From NCBI GenBank assembly GCA_016198635.1, contig JACQIF010000011.1, positions 1-9,823 of the forward strand: a stretch of DNA of 9,823 nt, given 5' to 3'. This DNA comes from Candidatus Aenigmatarchaeota archaeon (lineage in GTDB: Archaea > Aenigmatarchaeota > Aenigmatarchaeia > PWEA01 > JACQIF01). Positions 5,099 to 9,823 of the stretch are shown piece by piece (within the stretch, counting starts at the first letter, position 1; every line of letters begins with the position of its first letter). The position numbers were made by a program, and so were the translations under genes. The notes under the pieces were generated by a model. The model searched no databases. It saw only the letters and a list, made by a program, of their open reading frames with translations, and was not told the origin of the DNA.

Positions 5099-5163
5099 TC
5101 CGGCACGGAAGCGTCGCAAAGACGAAGATCCGACCTCCCGCACCACAACCCTTTAAGGCTTGG

Positions 5164-6324
5164 TTATCTTTCGTAGATTTTTGCGGCGGAAGTGAACCCG
5201 GAAACTTCAGACGACGTCTTTCCTGGGAACGCCTCGAACTTTATTTTACGGGCCTCGATTATTTGGACCAGCGCAACTCCGTGGACGATCGCCTGATTCA
5301 CGGCCTTCAGGCCACTGTCATAGCTAAACCTGTCCCAATATTCGCCGTTTTCATCAACATAGTCAAGCTGCTGCAACTCGTACCTTACTAATCCTGTTGA
5401 GGCGCTAATGCTAGCAGGGTCTGGGGCGTTATCCTTTACACCAAACTGTTTAGGTTCCCCTCCGTAATCGCCTATGGAGACTATTACGTGCGAAGGGTCC
5501 ACAGGGTCGTACACGAAGCTCAGGTGGTTCTTCCACGAGTCCCGGACATAATTTCTTGGATACCCTATTCCATCTCGGAACCAGTTGCCGACAAGACGCC
5601 CCTCGATATCATAATCAATTTTGCCTCCCCTCGGCTCGACTTGCCGTAGGTTCTTGGCCAGAAGCTCGGATCGCAATGGCTCTTTGAAATAGTCGAACGG
5701 GTCCACGGTATGTATCTTCCACTCCTCACCAGCGTAATGCTCGGGCACGATGAATCCTTCCAAGACGACCTTGTCATAGTTCACGCTTAGGTCCAGAGTC
5801 TGGCCGCCTATCTTTCCGAGGAGCTGTCCCTCTTTCACTTGGATAGGCTTCCCGTAATATCCGCCTGGCTGTATCCCGCCTGTTATTTTCTGCAATTCTG
5901 GGGAAAGACTTGTTAACAAATTGTAGATGCTGTAGAAGTCGCATGTATGACGGATTTCAAGTCTGTACTTTTCATATTTATTCTCCGCAAAGTGCGGTTC
6001 GTGCCCTATCGATGTTATGATGCCATCGGCGCTTGCGTAGACGTTGTACGTATCTGGAGCCGAGTGGAAAACGGCAGGCGAGAAGTACATATGGTCTATC
6101 GGTGTCACGTGCGAACCGACCATCGCCCCCATCGGTATTATCAGGCTTATGTCTTCGATTCGCATCGGCGAGGCGCCAAATTCAACAGTCCCTGCTCCTT
6201 TGCAGTCACTCCCCGCGGTTTTGTACGCACTGCCTTCGTTATCCGGAGGAAACTGGCTGCTCGTTCCTATGCAACCAGAAACAGCTACAAGCAAAACGAG
6301 CGCACAGAGGAATCTCATCGACAT
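5164..6324 (-). CDS. Lipoprotein with degenerate LytM/M23-like region
   Basis: 386 residues. A short signal peptide ends in the lipobox VSGC with Cys-18, so the mature protein is probably lipid-anchored on the outside of the membrane. Residues about 60-185 have the rhythm of an M23/LytM metallopeptidase: SHVTPIDHMYF (71-81, with His-72 and Asp-77 at the first ligand positions), VYASADGIITSIG (95-107), RLEIRHTCDFYSIYNLL (121-137) and VKEGQLLGKIGG (163-174). The usual Y-x-H-L reads YNLL and the final H-x-H is absent (LDLSV), so a full zinc site is not visible. I infer a binding or scaffold domain rather than an active peptidase. The C-terminal half (about 190-386) is unfamiliar. Met-3 (6318) is an alternative start giving a typical MRFL signal. 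It lies 18 bases after the small membrane-protein gene, with a TATA element at that gene's 3' end. Confidence 0.82.
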   Translation of the reverse strand: MSMRFLCALVLLVAVSGCIGTSSQFPPDNEGSAYKTAGSDCKGAGTVEFGASPMRIEDISLIIPMGAMVGSHVTPIDHMYFSPAVFHSAPDTYNVYASADGIITSIGHEPHFAENKYEKYRLEIRHTCDFYSIYNLLTSLSPELQKITGGIQPGGYYGKPIQVKEGQLLGKIGGQTLDLSVNYDKVVLEGFIVPEHYAGEEWKIHTVDPFDYFKEPLRSELLAKNLRQVEPRGGKIDYDIEGRLVGNWFRDGIGYPRNYVRDSWKNHLSFVYDPVDPSHVIVSIGDYGGEPKQFGVKDNAPDPASISASTGLVRYELQQLDYVDENGEYWDRFSYDSGLKAVNQAIVHGVALVQIIEARKIKFEAFPGKTSSEVSGFTSAAKIYER

Positions 6325-6342
6325 TGTTAGCCCCTTTAATAA

Positions 6343-6350
6343 TTAATAAA
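6343..6350 (-). promoter_or_regulatory. TATA-like box for the lipoprotein gene
   Basis: On the minus strand TTTATTAA lies about 23 bases before the Met-1 codon and 29 before Met-3. It overlaps the last codons of the upstream membrane-protein gene. It would give a leaderless or nearly leaderless transcript, independent of or in addition to read-through from 6795. Confidence 0.45.
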
Positions 6351-6795
6351 ACAGCAAGTCAGCCGTTGCAGCCGAAAGCATCGCAGGCATTGCGATCAGG
6401 GTGGCCTGCTTTATGATAGGTTCCACCGAATAAGGCGCAGTTCCCAGAACTATTACAAAGAGAGCAGAGACAGCAAACGACAGCACGTACATCTCTAATG
6501 CGCGCAGGAAGACGTGGTGATAGACGCGCGTGGTCACGGCTTTGCGCCTTCTCGATGCGTAGATAAGGAAATATCCCATCAGGAAAGTGCCTGCGCCAAC
6601 CGAGACTGTTTGCCACGGGGCGAAGCGCGCGGCAAGGTCCCATACCTCTTGTGTGACCGCGAAGAATATGGCTCCGAACGCCGCCCCTACCAAGTCCTGA
6701 AGGGCAAGATAGGAGACCTTGCCATGCATCAAGGCGTAATGGACAGGCCGTTTTGACAGCCGCCCGCGTGCTTTCAGGTGGTATCCTTTTGCCAT
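6343..6795 (-). CDS. Small four-helix integral membrane protein, DUF2391-like
   Basis: 150 residues with a basic N-terminus (residues 1-26) and four hydrophobic segments near 31-50, 63-80, 97-118 and 126-148. The strongly basic SRRRKAVTTR (81-90) between helices 2 and 3 should face the cytosol. The AVTQEVWDL segment with Glu-50 at the end of helix 1, and the C-terminal AMPAMLSAATADLLF (135-149), remind me of the DUF2391 family of archaeal and bacterial membrane proteins of unknown function. That assignment is from memory and moderate. No enzymatic motif is seen. The ATG at 6795 is fixed by a TATA element 25 bases upstream, shared with the divergent lysS gene. It may be co-transcribed with the lipoprotein gene downstream. 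Confidence 0.82.
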   Translation of the reverse strand: MAKGYHLKARGRLSKRPVHYALMHGKVSYLALQDLVGAAFGAIFFAVTQEVWDLAARFAPWQTVSVGAGTFLMGYFLIYASRRRKAVTTRVYHHVFLRALEMYVLSFAVSALFVIVLGTAPYSVEPIIKQATLIAMPAMLSAATADLLFY

Positions 6796-6815
6796 AGACT
6801 GCGTGCGTAAGCCTG

Positions 6816-6823
6816 ATTTATAT
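6816..6823. promoter_or_regulatory. Single bidirectional TATA element serving lysS and the divergent membrane-protein gene
   Basis: ATTTATAT is centred at about 6819.5-6820. The A of the leftward ATG is at 6795 and of the rightward ATG at 6845, so both starts are 25 bases from the same element. No other A/T-rich box is present in the 49-base gap, and both mRNAs should be leaderless. Confidence 0.7.
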
Positions 6824-6844
6824 CACTTTCCCCGTACGCTACGT

Positions 6845-8449
6845 ATGCACTGGGCCGATACGCTGGCAGAACAGGTTATTGAAAGAGCGAAGAGCGAGCA
6901 ACGCATCGCAAACGTCAAGTGCCAGCAGACGCCTTCCGGCGGAAAGCACATCGGCAACCTGAACGATGTCGTACGGGCGTATTTCCCGTACAAAGCCGTT
7001 ATGGAAAGAGGCGAACAGGCGACGTTCGTCCATACGTCAGACGACCGCGATCCCATGAAGGAGATTCCCAAACGCGTCGCTGACCTCGAATGCAAGTGGT
7101 TTGAGCTGGAAACTCTGGGCGACTTTACGAAGCATCTGGGCAAGCCTTATTTTGCTGTTCCTGACCCGTTCGGTTGCTGCGTTTCGTGGTCTCGCCACTT
7201 CACGACAGTGTGGATGGATGGTATACGCGCGTTAGGCATGGAACCCACTCTTTACTATCTAGATGATCTCTACCGGGACGGCAGCATGACGCCGTTTGTG
7301 GTTAAGATGTTCGAGAGGATTGCGTTAGCGAAGGAGATCGTCCACAAGTACCAGGAAACGAAGAAAGGCGTCATACCATACAACGCCATCTGCGAAAAAT
7401 GCGGCCGCATAACGGCAACTGTCACGGGCTTCGATCTAGACGCTAAGACAATAGACTATTCATGCGAGGGCAAGAAACTCAAGAAGCGCGAAGCAGAGGG
7501 CTGCGGCCACGAGGGCACAGCGTCGATGCTTAATGGGAAGTTAACATGGCGCTTCGAGTGGCCTGCGTTATGGGCACTATTCCACACTACGTATGAACCG
7601 TTTGGCAAAGACCACGCAGAGGGTTCGTGGCCTTCGGGGCAGGAGATCGCGCGGCGCATCTACGATATAGAACCGCCAATTCCGTTCGTCTACGAGTTCT
7701 TCCTTGTCTCCGGTCAGAAGATGTCTGCGAGCAAGGGCAACGTCTACATCGTGCAGGACCTGCTGCGCATCGTGGAGCGGGAGCCGTTCATCTACTTCTA
7801 CACCAAGAAACCGGCGAAGCAGCGCGATATGGACCTGCAGCGCATCTTCATGCTGACGGACGAATACGAGCACGCGGAGCGCGTATACTTCGGCATCGAC
7901 AAAGAAGGGAACGAGCGCGAAGCCGCGAACGTCAAGCGTTCGTATGTGCTTGCGACTCCGGTGATTCCGGCCAGATACATACCGCATATTCCTTACACTA
8001 CGTGCGTAACAGTGGCGCAGTTTGCAAGCACGCGCGGCGAGGCGATTGAGATGCTCCGTCAGACAGGCCACCTCAAGGACGCCACGAAAGACGAAGAGGA
8101 GTTCGCATGGAGGCGCGTGCAGCTCGCCCGTACGTGGGTCAACACATATGCAAGTGAGCATAAGATAACGGTCAACGAGAGTGTGCCTCAGGAGGTCACC
8201 GCAAAACTCACGGATGGCCAGAAGCGTGCGTTACGCGCGCTTGCCGCGGACCTCAAAGGCCCGAAGAAATGGGACGAGGAAGCGCTGCAACAGCGTGTTT
8301 ATGCCCTGAAAGACGCTGACGTGACAGCGAAGGACGTGTTTGCGGCACTGTATGCTGCGCTGATCAACAAACCCACAGGGCCTCGCGCCGGGCTGCTGAT
8401 AAAGACCCTCGGAACGGACCGTGTGCGCAAGATATTGGAGAGCGTCTGA
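6845..8449 (+). CDS. lysS: Lysyl-tRNA synthetase, class I
   Basis: Charges tRNA-Lys with lysine in the cytosol. 534 residues, normal for the archaeal/spirochaetal class I enzyme. The start is ATG 6845, giving the MHWAD N-terminus typical of the family; a GTG at 6803 adds 14 residues but lies upstream of the TATA element. The Rossmann catalytic core has the class I HIGH motif as TPSGGKHIGN (29-38) and the KMSKS motif as KMSASKGN (292-299). A zinc-ribbon-like insertion shows Cys-183, Cys-186, Cys-207, Cys-220 and His-222. The helical C-terminal anticodon-binding region ends GLLIKTLGTDRVRKILESV, a natural terminus, with a TGA stop. The S2P protease gene follows after 46 bases with its own TATA element. 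Nothing appears broken. Confidence 0.97.
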   Translation: MHWADTLAEQVIERAKSEQRIANVKCQQTPSGGKHIGNLNDVVRAYFPYKAVMERGEQATFVHTSDDRDPMKEIPKRVADLECKWFELETLGDFTKHLGKPYFAVPDPFGCCVSWSRHFTTVWMDGIRALGMEPTLYYLDDLYRDGSMTPFVVKMFERIALAKEIVHKYQETKKGVIPYNAICEKCGRITATVTGFDLDAKTIDYSCEGKKLKKREAEGCGHEGTASMLNGKLTWRFEWPALWALFHTTYEPFGKDHAEGSWPSGQEIARRIYDIEPPIPFVYEFFLVSGQKMSASKGNVYIVQDLLRIVEREPFIYFYTKKPAKQRDMDLQRIFMLTDEYEHAERVYFGIDKEGNEREAANVKRSYVLATPVIPARYIPHIPYTTCVTVAQFASTRGEAIEMLRQTGHLKDATKDEEEFAWRRVQLARTWVNTYASEHKITVNESVPQEVTAKLTDGQKRALRALAADLKGPKKWDEEALQQRVYALKDADVTAKDVFAALYAALINKPTGPRAGLLIKTLGTDRVRKILESV

Positions 8450-8460
8450 CCGATAGAAGC

Positions 8461-8469
8461 TTTAATATA
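8461..8469 (+). promoter_or_regulatory. TATA box for the M50 protease gene
   Basis: TTTAATATA is centred 31 bases before ATG 8496. A GGGAG at 8487-8491 lies 4 bases before the ATG and may act as a ribosome binding site or mark the first bases of a very short leader. Confidence 0.5.
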
Positions 8470-8495
8470 CGGTAACATAGTTGTGTGGGAGCTTT

Positions 8496-9635
8496 ATGGA
8501 CTACTACCTTATCTCTGTAATCGTTTTCGTTGGACTGCTTGCTGCCCTATTCTACAAGGATCGCCAGAAGATAGAACGGCATTACGGCATAGTCTTCATG
8601 CGCCGCACGCAACGAGGCCGCCGCTTCATCGAACGCGTTGCGCGTTCGCATCCGCGTCTCTGGGCCTTTCTGGGAGATTTTGGCACTGCCACGGGCGTAA
8701 CGGCAATGGTCTACGGGTTATACTACCTCGCCAAGCAGGCGCTGACGCCAAAGGTTGGGCCCGGGCTCGCGCTGCTCATCCCGTTACCGTCTGCGCAGGG
8801 CGCTCAAGGCGCTGGTTATGTTGGTGTGCCTTTCTGGTTCTTCATTATAGGCATCAGCACGCTGGTCATCATCCACGAAGGCTTCCACGGAATACAGGTT
8901 CGCTTGGCGAAAGTGCCAATAAAGAGCATGGGCCTTGCGTTGTTGGCTGTAATACCTGGCGCTTTTGTTGAACCGGATGATAAAGCGCTGCGGCGCAAGT
9001 CATGGCGCACACAGGCCCGCGTTTACGCAGCCGGCTCCTTCGGTAACTTCCTGTTAGCGGCCGTAGCGGGCGTGCTACTGGCGTTTGTACTGTCGCCCGT
9101 GCTGTCCACAGGCGCCATCGGGTTCTCTGGTTACGTCTCTGCAGACGCACAGTATCCTGCCCAGAAAATTGCGCTCCCCTCGCCTATTTTGTCCATTGAC
9201 GGCACGGTTGTAGAAAAAACCGAACAGTTGGCGGCGTTGCTGGCCACAAAGAAGCCCGGTGACACAGTAATGATAGAAACGCTCGGCGGCCTGCAGGCAA
9301 TAACACTGGCCGCCAACCCTAACGACCCCGCAAAAGGATTCCTGGGCATAGCAGGCGTTCACTCAACGCGCATACTGAAAGACATTTACAGGGCGAACCC
9401 GTTAGGAGCAAGCGCCCTAAACTTCGTGCTAGACGCAATCGCGTGGATTGTGACGCTCAACGTAGGCATAGGGCTGGTTAACATGTTTCCCATTAAACCG
9501 TTGGACGGCGGCCGGTTGATGGAGGTGTTGGCCAGGCGTTTCGCTCCCAGATTTGCCGCGGGCGTCGTTCGCGTATCGACGGCGCTGGTGCTCGTACTCG
9601 TCGCGCTAAACCTGTTCGGCGGGCTCATCTTTTAG
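8496..9635 (+). CDS. M50-family site-2 protease (S2P-type intramembrane zinc metalloprotease)
   Basis: Cuts transmembrane segments of substrate proteins within the membrane; relatives (S2P, RseP, SpoIVFB) release regulators from membrane anchors. 379 residues from ATG 8496; the in-frame TTG at 8481 is unlikely because GGGAG precedes the ATG. Helix 1 spans 2-20 and is followed by a basic loop. The zinc motif HEGFH is at 127-131 within a membrane segment, and the third ligand lies in NMFPIKPLDGGR (Asp-337). Between these cores, about residues 205-300, is a PDZ-like insertion (PSPILSIDGTVVEKTEQLAALL, then PGDTVMIETLGG), as in archaeal PDZ-containing S2Ps. Catalytic residues are complete. The target is unknown; no anti-sigma-like partner is encoded here. 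Confidence 0.93.
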   Translation: MDYYLISVIVFVGLLAALFYKDRQKIERHYGIVFMRRTQRGRRFIERVARSHPRLWAFLGDFGTATGVTAMVYGLYYLAKQALTPKVGPGLALLIPLPSAQGAQGAGYVGVPFWFFIIGISTLVIIHEGFHGIQVRLAKVPIKSMGLALLAVIPGAFVEPDDKALRRKSWRTQARVYAAGSFGNFLLAAVAGVLLAFVLSPVLSTGAIGFSGYVSADAQYPAQKIALPSPILSIDGTVVEKTEQLAALLATKKPGDTVMIETLGGLQAITLAANPNDPAKGFLGIAGVHSTRILKDIYRANPLGASALNFVLDAIAWIVTLNVGIGLVNMFPIKPLDGGRLMEVLARRFAPRFAAGVVRVSTALVLVLVALNLFGGLIF

Positions 9636-9656
9636 TTTCGGCTAGTAAAGAAACAG

Positions 9657-9663
9657 TTTATAT
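9657..9663 (+). promoter_or_regulatory. TATA box for the short ORF at 9694
   Basis: TTTATAT is centred about 34 bases before ATG 9694, predicting a start near 9686 and a leader of only about 8 bases. Confidence 0.5.
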
Positions 9664-9682
9664 CTTACCGTGTCGCTTTAAG

Positions 9683-9687
9683 AGGAG
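9683..9687 (+). promoter_or_regulatory. Ribosome binding site before the ORF at 9694
   Basis: AGGAG ends 6 bases before the ATG, a good match and spacing. It supports the ATG as a real start, even though the predicted transcript start lies close to or inside it. Confidence 0.55.
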
Positions 9688-9693
9688 ATATAT

Positions 9694-9768
9694 ATGGCCA
9701 CAGGTACTACAGTCGATCTCTTTGCACTGGCCGATATATTCATAGGCGTTACTATCATAGCCGGCTGA
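9694..9768 (+). CDS. Short membrane-segment ORF ending at an in-frame TGA; may continue to the window edge
   Basis: Preceded by a TATA element and AGGAG, this frame encodes 24 residues, MATGTTVDLFALADIFIGVT then IIAG, before a TGA at 9766-9768. The same frame then stays open for 18 codons to the window end, reading WLYILSWFSEAKRMMRWR. That would complete a membrane helix followed by a basic cytosolic stretch, so it looks like one continuous protein. TGA overlaps an ATG at 9768-9770 (TGATG), which opens another frame (MALHTQLVLRG...) also unclosed at the edge. Nudix and LysRS end at TGA here, so TGA is a normal stop in this genome. Possible readings: a real 24-residue peptide coupled to a downstream gene, a recoded or erroneous stop, or decay. 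I cannot choose between them. Confidence 0.45.
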   Translation: MATGTTVDLFALADIFIGVTIIAG

Positions 9769-9823
9769 TGGCTCTACATACTCAGCTGGTTCTCCGAGGC
9801 CAAGAGGATGATGCGGTGGCGCA

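Larger units (their letters stand above)
4994..5128 (+). other. tRNA intron 2, in the T-loop (position 59/60), 135 bases
   Basis: Excision leaves T-loop TTCAAAT between perfect T-stem strands. Geometry fits a bulge-helix-bulge: T-stem, then 3-base bulge GA|T (5127-5129), then TTCA (4988-4991) against CGAA (5123-5126) with one A-C mismatch, then bulge AA|C (4992-4994). After one C-A mismatch comes a 9-pair helix, 4996-5004 with 5113-5121. Shifting both cuts by one base gives the same mature tRNA. The interior has further hairpins at 5025-5043, 5047-5069 and 5097-5111. It is too short to encode a homing endonuclease. Confidence 0.82.
4846..5142 (+). tRNA. tRNA-Leu(GAG) with two non-canonical introns (D-loop and T-loop); CCA encoded at 5143-5145
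   Basis: The mature tRNA can be assembled by eye. Acceptor GCGGGAG (4846-4852) pairs perfectly with CTCCCGC (5135-5141), followed by discriminator A5142 and an encoded CCA. D-stem GCC (4855-4857) pairs with GGC (4947-4949); the D-loop has GG at 4864-4865. Anticodon stem CTGGC (4951-4955) pairs with GCCAG (4963-4967) around the loop TTGAGGG, giving anticodon GAG (4958-4960), which reads CUC/CUU leucine codons. The type II variable arm is at 4968-4982 (TCC/GGA). T-stem GTCGG (4983-4987) pairs with CCGAC (5130-5134). The D-loop is split by about 77 bases and the T-loop by 135; the anticodon loop is uninterrupted. Removing both gives an 85-base body plus CCA, normal for tRNA-Leu. Position 9 is C, which is unusual. 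Intact stems, a good promoter and the encoded CCA argue against a pseudogene. Confidence 0.9.

Noticed and set aside
4994..5128. T-loop intron as a homing-endonuclease or group I intron
   Set aside because: 135 bases is too short for an endonuclease, and no group I core elements are recognisable. The splice geometry fits an archaeal bulge-helix-bulge intron.
4846..5145. tRNA pseudogene broken by insertions
   Set aside because: All stems pair perfectly, the promoter is well placed, CCA is encoded, and excision restores an exact 7-base T-loop and a normal D-loop.
4826..5156. Open frames of about 100 codons on both strands across the tRNA region
   Set aside because: They run through the tRNA stems and intron hairpins, are rich in Arg/Lys/Ser typical of shadow frames, and match no protein family. 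The inverted repeats and the tRNA fold explain the sequence.
6803..6844. Upstream GTG start for LysRS adding 14 residues
   Set aside because: It lies upstream of the TATA element at 6816-6823, and the family N-terminus is MHWAD at 6845.
7577..8161. 194-codon minus-strand frame within lysS
   Set aside because: Antisense shadow of a clearly coding class I LysRS; Arg/Leu/His-rich with no promoter or ribosome binding site.
1..9823. CRISPR array, IS element, prophage or integrase site
   Set aside because: No regularly spaced repeats, transposase, integrase or terminal inverted repeats are visible. Base composition looks even apart from the A/T-rich promoters.

Overview
The window looks archaeal. 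The proteins that point this way are a class I lysyl-tRNA synthetase, a PadR regulator and an S2P-type M50 protease. The promoters agree: most genes have an A/T-rich TATA element about 25-27 bases before the ATG, which implies leaderless transcripts. The tRNA-Leu gene has introns outside the anticodon loop, a habit known from Thermoproteales and from Micrarchaeota/ARMAN-type DPANN archaea. A DPANN-like, Micrarchaeota-type source is my best guess; it is inference only. I see no phage, IS element or CRISPR array.

Layout. 1-759: 3' part of malic enzyme. 813-1565: unknown seven-helix membrane protein, overlapping tail to tail with a PadR-type repressor (minus strand, start 1803). A divergent promoter carries two copies of one palindrome and drives PadR leftward and an unknown 88-residue helical protein (1902-2168) rightward. 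2234-2803: flavin reductase-like FMN protein. 2829-4283: aspartase/fumarase-superfamily enzyme, best read as aspartase. 4309-4788: MTH1-like Nudix hydrolase. 4846-5142: tRNA-Leu(GAG), about 297 bases for an 85-base mature body, interrupted in the D-loop and the T-loop. 5164-6324 (minus): lipoprotein with a degenerate LytM/M23-like region. 6343-6795 (minus): small four-helix membrane protein, probably DUF2391-like. 6845-8449: class I LysRS, sharing a bidirectional TATA element with the preceding minus-strand gene. 8496-9635: M50 site-2 protease. 9694 to the end: start of a short membrane ORF with an in-frame TGA.

How the genes fit together. Malic enzyme (malate to pyruvate) and aspartase (aspartate to fumarate plus ammonia) feed the same C4-acid pool. 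The other genes are housekeeping (tRNA-Leu, LysRS, nucleotide-pool cleaning) or envelope functions (lipoprotein, membrane proteins, S2P protease). Most genes appear to have their own promoter, so there is little operon structure.

The most remarkable feature is the tRNA-Leu(GAG) gene. Its two introns lie at different non-canonical positions but share an identical 14-base block and other short blocks in the same order. They also share a stem supported by length covariation and a compensatory pair. This suggests one intron RNA family that has spread or duplicated within a single tRNA gene.
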